A DNA stretch of 46,210 nt from Halothiobacillus sp. (GTDB taxonomy: Bacteria > Pseudomonadota > Gammaproteobacteria > Halothiobacillales > Halothiobacillaceae): NCBI GenBank assembly GCA_024636015.1, contig JAGXHU010000001.1, forward strand, positions 1 to 46,210, given 5' to 3'. The notes under the pieces are model-generated. The model was not told where the DNA came from. It worked only from the letters and a program-made list of their open reading frames with translations, and made no database searches. The translations under genes were made by a program, and so were the position numbers. This document shows positions 35,984-44,974 of this stretch, piece by piece (within the stretch, counting starts at the first letter, position 1; every line of letters starts with the position of its first letter).

Positions 35984-37638
35984 ACCGTACAAACCTGTTC
36001 CGCACAGTCGTCACTGGCGTAGCCGCCAGCGCCGTCACCTATACCCTGATCAGTTATCCGATGTTCCGCCCTGTAGACGCCCAAGCGGCTGACCAGGCAA
36101 CCGACCACAACGGTCATGACCAGGCTGCCCATCCCGCCGGTCCGGTCGCAACCCAAAAGGGCCAACCGGAGACGAAGTTCGTCACCAAGTACACCTGCCC
36201 GATGCATCCGCAGATCATCGAGGACCACCCCGGCCACTGCCCGATCTGCGGCATGACGCTCGTACCCAAGCTGTTCCCGGTGAGCATCAAACCCACTGCC
36301 GCACAAACCGTGATGCAACAGGCTGCGCCCCAAGAACAGTCGTCCGTCGATCACAGTACCCACGATCACGGGGCCATACCTACCGGCACCACGGCCAGCG
36401 CGAAGGCGGGCGTCGAAACGAAATTCGTTACCAAGTACACCTGTCCGATGCATCCGCAAATCATCGAGAACAACCCCGGCCACTGCCCGATCTGCGGCAT
36501 GACCCTAGTTCCCAAGTTGTTCCCTGTCGGCACCAAGGACTTAGCCGGGAAAACTGCCGCCCAACCGGCCGTTGCGGCAAGTACCCCCACGGAAGCGGGC
36601 GCAGCGATGACGATGCCTGCCGTCGCGGTCGCCCCGTTAACCCTGAAGTACATGAATGTGGTGCTCGCGCCCGTGAAATGGCGCAATCTCACCCGGCAGA
36701 TCCATAGCGTCGGACTGGTGGGGTTCGATGAAAACCGGATCACCCACGTCCACCCCCGCGCCAGCGGCTGGGTCGAAACCCTGAATGTGCGCGCCCTCGG
36801 CGACACGGTGAAAAAAGGCGAGGTGCTATTGACTGTGTATTCGCCGGATATTCTGGCTGCGGAAAAAGACTATCTACTCGCCACCCGTGGCGGCATGTCC
36901 GCAATGCGCGATGCGGCCCAAGAACGTTTACGGCTCCTGAACGTACCGGAATCCATCATTAAAAAAATAGCGAATAGCGGACAGATAACCCCCAATGTGC
37001 CCGTTATATCACCGCAGTCGGGTTATATCGCCGCGATCAATCTGCGCGAGGGGATGTACATCACACCGGCGCTCGATATGTACACGATTGCCGACCCCAC
37101 CAAGGTCTGGGTGCAGGCAGAGATTCTGGAGCGGGACATGCAGCAGGTCGCGGTCGGCCAGCCCGCCGAAATGACGGTCGACGGCATTCCCGGCCGTATC
37201 TGGCGCGGCAAGGTAGATTTCGTGTACCCCGAACTGGACGCCAAATCCCGCACCCTGAAAGCACGGTTAGTGTTCGACAATCCCGATGGAGAGCTCAAAC
37301 CCAACCAGTTTGCCGAAATCGGCATCAGCGGAGTATCACAGGGCGACGTCTTAACGGTACCCAGCACGGCGGTGATTCCGACCGCGCAAGGCGCGCGGGT
37401 GGTGCGCAAGAACGCGGACGGCACGTTCCAGCCCGTCATGGTCCAGTTGGGCGCCTCGGGCGGCGGTTATACCCAGATCACCCACGGGCTGTCGCCGAAC
37501 GACGAGGTGGTGGCTTCCGGCCAGTTCCTGATTGATTCGGAGAGCAATATCCAGGCGGCCTTCGCCCGCATGACTGGTGCCGTTGAATTACCTTCTGCTC
37601 CTGCTGCTGCGCCCACCGCGCATCAGCAGGGCCATTGA
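35980..37638 (+). CDS. cusB: CusB-type membrane-fusion protein with two heavy-metal-binding domains
   Basis: 552 aa. An N-terminal membrane anchor (about 8-30) is followed by two copies of a heavy-metal-binding domain at about 65-95 and 148-180, each 'TKYTCPMHPQIIE', then 'PGHCPICGMTLVPKLFPV'. Each has the CPMHP and CPICGM ligands. Most CusB/CzcB homologues have one copy or none. The adaptor body follows: barrel-sandwich 'HVHPRASGWVETLNVRALGD', helical hairpin near 'ILAAEKDYLLATRGG', beta-barrel 'GQPAEMTVDGIPGRIWRGKV'. It links CusA to CusC and delivers Cu(I)/Ag(I) to the pump; the N-terminal domains may stand in for CusF, which is absent here. Translationally coupled to cusC and 12 bases before cusA. 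Confidence 0.92.
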   Translation: MNRTNLFRTVVTGVAASAVTYTLISYPMFRPVDAQAADQATDHNGHDQAAHPAGPVATQKGQPETKFVTKYTCPMHPQIIEDHPGHCPICGMTLVPKLFPVSIKPTAAQTVMQQAAPQEQSSVDHSTHDHGAIPTGTTASAKAGVETKFVTKYTCPMHPQIIENNPGHCPICGMTLVPKLFPVGTKDLAGKTAAQPAVAASTPTEAGAAMTMPAVAVAPLTLKYMNVVLAPVKWRNLTRQIHSVGLVGFDENRITHVHPRASGWVETLNVRALGDTVKKGEVLLTVYSPDILAAEKDYLLATRGGMSAMRDAAQERLRLLNVPESIIKKIANSGQITPNVPVISPQSGYIAAINLREGMYITPALDMYTIADPTKVWVQAEILERDMQQVAVGQPAEMTVDGIPGRIWRGKVDFVYPELDAKSRTLKARLVFDNPDGELKPNQFAEIGISGVSQGDVLTVPSTAVIPTAQGARVVRKNADGTFQPVMVQLGASGGGYTQITHGLSPNDEVVASGQFLIDSESNIQAAFARMTGAVELPSAPAAAPTAHQQGH

Positions 37639-37650
37639 CGGAGGCGCCCC

Positions 37651-40600
37651 ATGCTGAAGTCAATCATTGAGCTCTCGATCCGAAATCGAGTATTGGTCCT
37701 GCTGCTCTCGGCCATCCTGGCCGTCGTTGGCTGGTACTCCTGGCAGGCGACCCCCCTGGATGCGATCCCCGATCTCTCCGATACGCAGGTCATCATCAAG
37801 ACAAGCTACCCGGGCCAATCCCCCCAGGTGGTGCAGGATCAGGTGACCTACCCGCTCACGACGACCCTGCTATCGGTGCCGGGCTCCACGGCGGTACGTG
37901 GCTATTCGTTCTATGGCGACTCGTACATCTACGTGACCTTCAAGGACGGCACGAATCTGTACTGGGCCCGCTCGCGGGTGCTCGAATACCTGAATCAGGC
38001 GCGATCCAGTTTGCCCGCCGGCGTTCAACCTGCACTGGGGCCGGATGCCACTGGCGTGGGTTGGGTGTATGAATATGCCCTCACCGATCCGACCGGCACG
38101 ATGAATCTCGCGCAGCTCACCACACTGCAGAACTGGTTTATGAAATTCCAGCTCGAAACGGTTCCGGGCGTCTCCGAAGTCGCGACCGTCGGCGGCATGG
38201 TGAAGGAATATCAGATCGTGGTGGATCCCAACCGATTACGTGCCTTCGGCGTGTCGATCAACACGCTGCGGGCCGCCATCGCCGGGGCCAACCGAGAAGT
38301 CGGCGGCGGCGTGGTCGAGCTCGGCGGCGCCGAATACATGGTGACCAGCCGGGGCTATCTCAAAAGCGTGGCCGATATCGAACGCATTCCGGTGGGTGTC
38401 ACCAAGACCGGCACGCCGATCCTGGTGCGCGACCTGGGCACGGTCCGTCTGGGCGCCGCCCCGCGGCGTGGCGTGGCGGATCTAAATGGTAAGGGGGAGG
38501 TCGTCGGCGGCATCATCGTCATGCGTAGCGGCGAGAATGCCCGCCAGGTCATTGATGCGGTAAAGATCAAGCTCGATCACCTCAAACCCGGCCTGCCCAA
38601 AGGCGTGGAAATCGTACCGGTATATGACCGATCGGGCGTGATCAATCGAGCAGTCGATACGCTATCCCACAAGCTCATCGAGGAATTCCTCGTCGTCGCG
38701 CTGGTTTGTATCGTATTCCTCTTTCACTTTCGTTCGGCACTGGTGGCCATTGTCAGCCTGCCGCTGGGGGTCTTGACTGCCTTCATCGTGATGCACGCTC
38801 AGGGCATCAACGCCAACATCATGTCGCTGGGGGGGATTGCGATTGCCATCGGTGCCATGGTCGATGCCGCCATCGTGCTGGTCGAGAATGCCCACCGACA
38901 CCTCACCGCGTGGCAAGAGAAATATGGGGAGCCCGCCAAAGGGGATGATCACTGGGCGCTGATCGCCAAATCGGCCGGGGAGGTCGGGCCGGCGCTGTTT
39001 TTCTCGCTGCTCATCATCACCCTGTCGTTCATGCCGGTGTTCACCCTGCAGGCGCAGGAAGGACGGATGTTCGCCCCGCTGGCCTTCACCAAAACCTACG
39101 TCATGGCCGCCGCCGCTGGCCTGGCTGTCACCCTGGTGCCGGTCTTGATGGGCTATTTCATCCGAGGACGCATTCCATCCGAAGAGCGAAACCCGCTCAA
39201 TCGACTGTTGATTGCCCTCTATCGGCCTGCGTTTCGAGCTGCCCTGCGCTTCCCCAAAGCCTTGATCGCGCTCAGCTTGGTGTTCATGCTCTCGATGGTA
39301 TTACCGCTTGCGGGGGTATCAGGGTTTCTGAGTCCGCTCAAATGGGTTGGCGGCACCAGCTGGCAACTCAAGGTCACCCACTGGCAGAACTCGGTGGCCA
39401 ATGATTGGGCAAATACGTTCTCCGGCGCCCCCCGTATCGCCCAACTCGGGCGTGGCCTGGGCACCGAGTTCATGCCGACGCTGGATGAAGGCGATCTGCT
39501 GTACATGCCGACGACCCTGCCCGGGCTGTCGGTTGGCGAGGCGAGGATCCTGCTGCAACAGGTCGATCACCTGATTGCCGAGGAACCGGAGGTCAAATCG
39601 GTCTTCGGCAAGATAGGTCGCGCTGATACGGCGACCGATCCGGCCCCGCTGACCATGATCGAAACAACCATCCAGTTCAAACCGCACGACCAGTGGCCGA
39701 CGGGCATGACCCTGCAGAAACTGATCGACAAGCTGAATCTGAAAATCCAGTTCCCCGGCCTGAACAATGCTTGGGTCATGCCGATCAAAACCCGGATCGA
39801 CATGCAGACCACCGGCATCCAGACCCCGATCGGCGTGAAAATCACCGGCCCCGATCTCAAAGAGATCGCCCGGATCGGCAAGCAGGTCGAGGCCGTTCTG
39901 CACACCGTGCCGGGCACTCAGACAGCCTACGCCGACCGGACCAATAGCGGCCGATATATCGAGATCACGCCCGATCGCGTCAAGGCAGCACGTTTTGGCC
40001 TCAATATCGGCGATATTCAGGACGTGATCAGCATGGCGGTCGGTGGCGTGGAAGTCACTCAGACAGTCGAAGGACTGGAACGCTTCCCCGTCAGCCTGCG
40101 TTATCCGCGGGCGGATCGGGACAGCATCAGCAAACTGGAGGACCTGCCGATCGTGACCCCGAGCGGCGCGACCGTCGCGCTGGGGCAGATTGCCTCGGTG
40201 GCCGTCACTGAGGGGCCGCCGATGATCAAGAGCGACGACAGCCGACCGGCGGGCTATGTGTTTGTCACCACCCAGGGTGTGGATCTGGGTGGCTACGTCA
40301 ACGAGGCGCGGCGCATTGTCGACAAGCGGGTGCATCTACCTGAAGGCTACGCGATTAACTGGACCGGTCAGTATCAATACCTGCAACGCGCCAGCAAACG
40401 ACTGGAGCAGGTGGTACCGCTGACCCTCGCGATCATCTTCCTGCTGTTGTTCCTGATCTTCCGCCATGGCGGCAAGGCGCTGATGATCATGGGCAGCCTG
40501 CCGTTTGCTCTAGTGGGCGGTTTCTGGCTGCTCTGGGCGCTCAACTTCGAGATCTCGATTGCAGTCGCTGTCGGATTTATCGCGCTCGCCGGGGTGGCCG

Positions 40601-40923
40601 CGGAATTCGGCGTAGTGATGCTGATCTATCTCGATCAGGCCATCACCCGTCGACGCGAAGCGGGCACGCTGAACACACGCGCCGATCTGGCCGAAGCGCT
40701 CATGGAAGGTGCGGTCCTGCGGGTACGGCCCAAGGCCATGACGGTGGCCGTGATCCTCGCGGGCCTGATCCCGATTCTGATCGGGCACGGCACCGGCTCC
40801 GAGGTGATGTCTCGGATTGCCGCCCCGATGATCGGCGGGATGATCACCGCGCCCCTGCTCTCGTTGTTTCTGTTGCCTGTGATCTACTGGCTGTGGCAAC
40901 GCCGAGGACTGCCGCGCGGCTAA
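37651..40923 (+). CDS. cusA: CusA-type heavy-metal RND efflux pump
   Basis: 1090 aa, somewhat longer than E. coli CusA (1047). HME-RND features: 'ATPLDAIPDLSDTQVIIKTS', 'YPLTTTLLSVPGSTAVRGYS', 'MSLGGIAIAIGAMVDAAIVL' with 'VENAHRHL' in helix 4, 'LMIMGSLPFALVGGFWLL', and a C-terminal 'VMSRIAAPMIGGMITAPLLS'. The helix-4 'GAMVDAAIVLVEN' motif is that of monovalent-cation (Cu/Ag) pumps rather than Czc. Met residues such as those in 'KTRIDMQTTGIQTPIGVKI' fit the Cu/Ag relay. It is the inner-membrane, proton-driven component. GGAGG lies just before the ATG. The unit ends at a strong terminator. Confidence 0.95.
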   Translation: MLKSIIELSIRNRVLVLLLSAILAVVGWYSWQATPLDAIPDLSDTQVIIKTSYPGQSPQVVQDQVTYPLTTTLLSVPGSTAVRGYSFYGDSYIYVTFKDGTNLYWARSRVLEYLNQARSSLPAGVQPALGPDATGVGWVYEYALTDPTGTMNLAQLTTLQNWFMKFQLETVPGVSEVATVGGMVKEYQIVVDPNRLRAFGVSINTLRAAIAGANREVGGGVVELGGAEYMVTSRGYLKSVADIERIPVGVTKTGTPILVRDLGTVRLGAAPRRGVADLNGKGEVVGGIIVMRSGENARQVIDAVKIKLDHLKPGLPKGVEIVPVYDRSGVINRAVDTLSHKLIEEFLVVALVCIVFLFHFRSALVAIVSLPLGVLTAFIVMHAQGINANIMSLGGIAIAIGAMVDAAIVLVENAHRHLTAWQEKYGEPAKGDDHWALIAKSAGEVGPALFFSLLIITLSFMPVFTLQAQEGRMFAPLAFTKTYVMAAAAGLAVTLVPVLMGYFIRGRIPSEERNPLNRLLIALYRPAFRAALRFPKALIALSLVFMLSMVLPLAGVSGFLSPLKWVGGTSWQLKVTHWQNSVANDWANTFSGAPRIAQLGRGLGTEFMPTLDEGDLLYMPTTLPGLSVGEARILLQQVDHLIAEEPEVKSVFGKIGRADTATDPAPLTMIETTIQFKPHDQWPTGMTLQKLIDKLNLKIQFPGLNNAWVMPIKTRIDMQTTGIQTPIGVKITGPDLKEIARIGKQVEAVLHTVPGTQTAYADRTNSGRYIEITPDRVKAARFGLNIGDIQDVISMAVGGVEVTQTVEGLERFPVSLRYPRADRDSISKLEDLPIVTPSGATVALGQIASVAVTEGPPMIKSDDSRPAGYVFVTTQGVDLGGYVNEARRIVDKRVHLPEGYAINWTGQYQYLQRASKRLEQVVPLTLAIIFLLLFLIFRHGGKALMIMGSLPFALVGGFWLLWALNFEISIAVAVGFIALAGVAAEFGVVMLIYLDQAITRRREAGTLNTRADLAEALMEGAVLRVRPKAMTVAVILAGLIPILIGHGTGSEVMSRIAAPMIGGMITAPLLSLFLLPVIYWLWQRRGLPRG

Positions 40924-40950
40924 GCATCCCCGACCGACACCGTCCTATCG

Positions 40951-40978
40951 CCCCGGCCTCTGCGCCGGGGTTTTTTTT
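40951..40978 (+). terminator. Rho-independent terminator of the cus operon
   Basis: CCCCGGC (40951-40957) pairs with GCCGGGG (40964-40970) around six bases and is followed by eight T. It ends cusCBA. The following stretch to 41173 shows no further feature I can support. Confidence 0.92.
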
Positions 40979-41173
40979 GGGCAAGAAACACCGGGTTAAC
41001 GCCCACAGGATGCCGCTTGTGGCTGAATGATGAACGGAAATCCTGTACTGTGTGAATCAATCCGAACCGCGCCCGACATCCGAACGGTTCACGGGGTAAG
41101 TGCCGATCAACGCCGAGGTGCACCCTCGACAGGGGTCTAAACCAAACCTACCCCATCCACCCTTCTCACGTGA

Positions 41174-42175
41174 ATGAGCGTACCTATGCCTCCGATGACC
41201 GTCGATCAGATTCGTCACCTTGCCGCGCCCGACATGGCGGCGGTCAATATCGTCATTCAACAGAAGCTGTCGTCCGACGTCGTCCTCATCAACCAGCTGT
41301 CGCAATACATCCTCGGCGGCGGCGGCAAGCGATTCCGGCCGATGGTACTCATGTTGAGCGCACAGGCGCTGGCCTTCCCGTCCTTGGAGGCGCCCGCCTG
41401 GTCCGCGCAGATGGCAGCGGTCGTCGAACTGATTCATACCGCCACCCTGCTGCACGACGACGTGGTCGATGAATCCACCCTGCGCCGCGGACGCGATACG
41501 GCCAATGCCCGTTTCGGCAATGCCGCCTCGGTGTTGACCGGCGACTTTCTCTATTCACGTGCCTTCGAAATGATGGTCGAGGTCGACGAACCGCGGATCA
41601 TGGGCATTCTCGCCCAAGCCACCAACCGGATCGCCGAGGGTGAAGTTCTGCAGTTAATGAACATGGGCGATCCGGACGTGGACGAGGCACGTTATCTGGA
41701 CGTGATCGTGCGCAAGACCGCGACCCTGTTCGAAGCAGCCACCCGTCTGGCCGCCGTGCTGACCAAACAACCGCCCGAGATGGAAGAGGCCATGGCCGCC
41801 TACGGCCTGCATCTGGGCATTGCGTTTCAGCTCATCGACGATGTGCTGGATTATGACGGCGATGAAAAAGAGACCGGCAAACACGTCGGTGACGACCTGG
41901 CCGAAGGCAAGCCCACCCTACCGCTGATCATCGCCATGCAGGAAGGCAGCGCCGACACTGTCGCCCTGATCCGACGGGCCATCACCGAACAAAGCAACGC
42001 CGAAATCGCGGCCGTGTGCGCTGCGATTGAACAGACGGGTGCTCTGGCCTATACTGCGCGCCTTGCTGATCTTGAGGCGCAGCGGGCGAAAAGTGCCATC
42101 CAGCACCTTCCCGATAGCCCCTACAAAAACGCCTTGATTTCATTGGCCGATGCGGCCGTGCAGCGAAACAGCTAA
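41174..42175 (+). CDS. ispB: Octaprenyl diphosphate synthase
   Basis: 333 aa. Closely similar to E. coli IspB: 'SQYILGGGGKRFRPMVLML', first Asp-rich motif 'LLHDDVVDESTLRRGRDTAN', 'GNAASVLTGDFLYSRAFEMM', 'AEGEVLQLMNMGDPDVDEA', second Asp-rich motif 'FQLIDDVLDYDGD', 'VGDDLAEGKPTLPLI'. It extends farnesyl diphosphate with isopentenyl diphosphate to make the ubiquinone side chain; exact chain length cannot be read from sequence. The ATG at 41174 has no good Shine-Dalgarno site, and the ATG at 41195 (MTVDQIRHLAAPDM) aligns best with the E. coli start. Confidence 0.93.
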   Translation: MSVPMPPMTVDQIRHLAAPDMAAVNIVIQQKLSSDVVLINQLSQYILGGGGKRFRPMVLMLSAQALAFPSLEAPAWSAQMAAVVELIHTATLLHDDVVDESTLRRGRDTANARFGNAASVLTGDFLYSRAFEMMVEVDEPRIMGILAQATNRIAEGEVLQLMNMGDPDVDEARYLDVIVRKTATLFEAATRLAAVLTKQPPEMEEAMAAYGLHLGIAFQLIDDVLDYDGDEKETGKHVGDDLAEGKPTLPLIIAMQEGSADTVALIRRAITEQSNAEIAAVCAAIEQTGALAYTARLADLEAQRAKSAIQHLPDSPYKNALISLADAAVQRNS

Positions 42176-42225
42176 CCCTGTGCTTTAACACCATTTTCGG
42201 TTTTAGATATCGCGCGCATTTTTTT

Positions 42226-42302
42226 CGGAGTGTGGCTCAGTCTGGTAGAGCACTACGTTCGGGACGTAGGGGTCGTAGGTTCGAATCCTATCACTCCGAC
42301 CA
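42226..42302 (+). tRNA. tRNA-Pro (anticodon CGG)
   Basis: 77 bases, folding as acceptor CGGAGTG/CACTCCG, D arm GCTC...GAGC, anticodon stem CTACG/CGTAG with loop TTCGGGA (anticodon CGG, reading CCG), and T arm GTAGG-TTCGAAT-CCTAT. The 3' CCA is encoded. It lies 50 bases after ispB and is followed by a terminator. Confidence 0.97.
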
Positions 42303-42309
42303 AATTTAA

Positions 42310-42343
42310 AACCCCGCCTGGGCAATCCCCGGCGGGGTTTTTT
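42310..42343. terminator. Terminator between tRNA-Pro and the Lrp-type gene, probably bidirectional
   Basis: AACCCCGCC (42310-42318) pairs with GGCGGGGTT (42331-42339), followed by six or so T on the plus strand. On the minus strand the same stem follows the regulator's stop codon and precedes TTTTAAATTT, so it can serve both directions. Confidence 0.88.
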
Positions 42344-42365
42344 CATATCCGATCGATCGGAATAA

Positions 42366-42833
42366 CTACCCGGGAATCGGCAAGGCCGTTTTGTCCAGCA
42401 CCCGCCGCAGGACAAAACTGGTATGTACGCCCGTCACGCCCTCGATCCGGGTAATCTTGTTCAGCAACAGCGCCTGATACGCATCCATATCAACCACCGC
42501 CACCTTGAGCTGATAATCGGCCGCCTGCCCGGTAATCAGCAGGCATTCCAGCACTTCCGGCAGCTGCGCGATCTGACTTTCAAAGTGCGCGAATCGCTCC
42601 GGCGTGTGCTGAACCATGGAGATATGCACCAGCGCGAGCAGGTTCAAACCCAGCTTGCGGGCATCTACCAGCGCGCGATAGCCCACGATAAGCCCGCTTT
42701 CCTCCAGCGCCCGCACCCGGCGCAAACAAGGCGACGGCGACAGACCGATGGCCTCAGCCAGTTCGAGATTGCTCAGTCGGCCATTGTCCTGCAGCAGGCC
42801 CAGAATGCGGCGATCGTAACGGTCCAAAGGCAT
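42366..42833 (-). CDS. Lrp/AsnC-family transcriptional regulator
   Basis: 155 aa, standard length. The N-terminal winged helix-turn-helix reads 'LDRYDRRILGLLQDNGRLSN' and 'LELAEAIGLSPSPCLRRVRA', typical of Lrp. The RAM (ligand-binding) domain follows: 'GYRALVDARKLGLNLLALVH', 'LPEVLECLLITGQADYQLKV'-like text, 'VDMDAYQALLLNKITRIEGV'. It most resembles Lrp proper rather than AsnC. It is divergent from leuA, and the space between them holds several dyads resembling Lrp sites, so control of leuA and of itself by leucine or another amino acid is likely. Confidence 0.9.
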   Translation of the reverse strand: MPLDRYDRRILGLLQDNGRLSNLELAEAIGLSPSPCLRRVRALEESGLIVGYRALVDARKLGLNLLALVHISMVQHTPERFAHFESQIAQLPEVLECLLITGQAADYQLKVAVVDMDAYQALLLNKITRIEGVTGVHTSFVLRRVLDKTALPIPG

Positions 42834-42859
42834 GGGAAACCCCTCTCTTGATCTGAATA

Positions 42860-42907
42860 GGCATTAATGCCCAAACTATACGCAATTATTAGCATAATAA
42901 TGCTAAT
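42860..42907. promoter_or_regulatory. Palindromic candidate Lrp sites between the regulator and leuA
   Basis: GGCATTAATGCC (42860-42871) is a perfect palindrome. ATTAGCAT (42888-42895) and ATGCTAAT (42900-42907) are perfect inverted repeats separated by AATA, and the core TAGCATAATAATGCTA resembles the Lrp consensus YAGHAWATTWTDCTR with one extra base. AT-rich surroundings suit a promoter. Confidence 0.5.
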
Positions 42908-43124
42908 AGGCATCAATTAAAGCATCAATACGCAATCACCTGCGGCAACAAACGGCATAGAATTTCTTCGTACCCGGTTTCCCCGGTGTCCGCCCCCATC
43001 CTGGCGCTTACCCAGCCCCCCGGATGGTATGCCGCCTCACGAGGGCGGCTGGGCAGACAACCCGGAAACACGGAAACCGGGATACCCCGACATTTATCGC
43101 CACGCACCCTCTGGAATCTCCGTC

Positions 43125-44855
43125 ATGTTGTCGCATCCCGAACAGAAATACCGTCCCGCAACCATCCCTCATTTGCCCAATCGGCAATGGCCGAATCGAC
43201 GCATCCAGCAGGCACCCGTCTGGCTGAGCACCGATCTGCGCGATGGCAATCAGGCCCTGTTCGAACCCATGGATGCCGCACGCAAGCACCGGATGTTCCG
43301 CATGCTCTGCGACGTCGGCTTCAAGGAGATCGAGGTGGCGTTCCCTTCCGCCTCACAAACCGATTTCGACTTCGTGCGGCAGTTGATCGAACAACGGCTC
43401 ATTCCCGACGATGTCACCATCGCCGTGCTGACTCAGGCGCGCCCCCATTTGCTCGCACGCACGCTCGAATCTTTGCAAGGCGCCCGGCGCGCCATCGTGC
43501 ACATCTACATCGCCACCGCACCGATGTTTCGGGAAACCGTGTTCGGTATGAATCAAGATGAAGTCACGCAGCAGGTGTTGCAGTCAGTTGCACAGACCCG
43601 ACGCCACGCGGATGCCCACCCGGAAACTGAATGGGTGCTCGAATTCAGCCCGGAAACCTTCAATGCCACCGAGCCGGAATTCGCCCGCGACGTGTGCGAC
43701 GCCGTGGTTGAACGCTGGGGCGGCACGCCCGAAAATCCGGTGATCATCAATCTGCCTGCCACGGTCGAAATGAACACGCCGAACGTCTACGCGGACCAGA
43801 TTGAATGGATGCACCGCCATCTCGCTCACCGCGATTGCATCGTGTTGAGCGTGCATCCGCATAACGATCGGGGCACCGCCGTCGCCGCCACCGAACTGGC
43901 CCTGATGGCGGGGGCGGATCGGGTCGAAGGCTGCCTGTTTGGACAGGGAGAACGCACCGGCAATGTGGACCTGATCACGCTCGCCCTGAATCTCTACACC
44001 CAGGGCATCGACCCACGGCTTGATTTCAGCGACATTGACGCCGTGGCTCGGATTTGTACCGAATGCAGCCAATTGCCGATTCACCCGCGCCATCCCTACG
44101 TGGGCGATCTGGTGCATACCGCCTTTTCGGGGTCACATCAGGATGCGATCAAGAAAGGCTTTGCCGCCCGAAACCCGTCCGCGATCTGGGAAATCCCCTA
44201 TCTGCCGATCGATCCGGCGGACCTGGGCCGGTCGTATGACGCCATCATTCGGGTGAATAGTCAGTCGGGCAAAGGCGGGATCGCCTATCTGCTCGAAATG
44301 ACCTACGGCCTGCGCCTGCCCCGGCGCATCCAGATCGAGTTTGCAGCCGAGGTGCAGAAATACATGGACCAACTGCACCTCGATCACCAGAACGCCGAGA
44401 TGAGCGCCGAACAACTGATGACGCTGTTTGAGCACACCTACGTCGCCCCTCACGCACCCATCACGCTCATCGATAGCCGCCTCGCCACCGCGCCCGACGG
44501 TATCGCGCAAACGGTAGCAGTGGTGTGGGAACAGGCCGGCGAGCACATCGAGCGCACGGGCAGCGGTAACGGTCCGATCGCGGCCTTTCTCGATGCCTTG
44601 AACCTGCCCGTTCGCGTGCAATGGTATGAGGAAAGCGCCATGGCAGAAGGGGCCACCGCCGCCGCATCAGCCTTCGTGGGCATCACCACCGATGATGGCC
44701 TGTACAGCACGCACGGCGCTGGAATCGATGGGAATATCGTTTCCGCCTCGTTCAAGGCAGTCGTGTCGGCCATCAATCGCTTGGTGGCACAACATCCGGG
44801 ATCACTCCCCCAGGAACTGTCCATCGCGGCCTACACGCCCGCCCATGGGGCATAG
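43125..44855 (+). CDS. leuA: 2-isopropylmalate synthase (LeuA2-type)
   Basis: 576 aa from the ATG at 43125 (MLSHPEQKYRPATIPHLPNR); the frame extends upstream to 43029 but that part is not conserved-looking. This N-terminus and the length are those of the longer LeuA class rather than the E. coli 520-aa form. Catalytic blocks are 'STDLRDGNQALFEPMD', 'FKEIEVAFPSASQTDFDF', 'LSVHPHNDRGTAVAATELAL' and 'VEGCLFGQGERTGNVDL', giving the metal-binding Asp and two His. The C-terminal leucine-binding regulatory domain is present ('YSTHGAGIDGNIVSASFKAV'). It condenses acetyl-CoA with 2-oxoisovalerate, the first step to leucine. The 5' leader could form alternative hairpins. Confidence 0.93.
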   Translation: MLSHPEQKYRPATIPHLPNRQWPNRRIQQAPVWLSTDLRDGNQALFEPMDAARKHRMFRMLCDVGFKEIEVAFPSASQTDFDFVRQLIEQRLIPDDVTIAVLTQARPHLLARTLESLQGARRAIVHIYIATAPMFRETVFGMNQDEVTQQVLQSVAQTRRHADAHPETEWVLEFSPETFNATEPEFARDVCDAVVERWGGTPENPVIINLPATVEMNTPNVYADQIEWMHRHLAHRDCIVLSVHPHNDRGTAVAATELALMAGADRVEGCLFGQGERTGNVDLITLALNLYTQGIDPRLDFSDIDAVARICTECSQLPIHPRHPYVGDLVHTAFSGSHQDAIKKGFAARNPSAIWEIPYLPIDPADLGRSYDAIIRVNSQSGKGGIAYLLEMTYGLRLPRRIQIEFAAEVQKYMDQLHLDHQNAEMSAEQLMTLFEHTYVAPHAPITLIDSRLATAPDGIAQTVAVVWEQAGEHIERTGSGNGPIAAFLDALNLPVRVQWYEESAMAEGATAAASAFVGITTDDGLYSTHGAGIDGNIVSASFKAVVSAINRLVAQHPGSLPQELSIAAYTPAHGA

Positions 44856-44974
44856 AGGGGCCGAGCAGGCACAGCCCAAGAAAGAAAAAGACCCTAATGG
44901 GGCAAGGGAAAACCCAAACCGTTGCCAAAACGCGCTATCCTGCGGCGTCGTTTTGACCAACCAAGATCTCCCCC

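Noticed and set aside
39319..40335. Minus-strand open frame of 338 codons
   Set aside because: Antisense shadow of cusA; the plus-strand frame carries the RND motifs.
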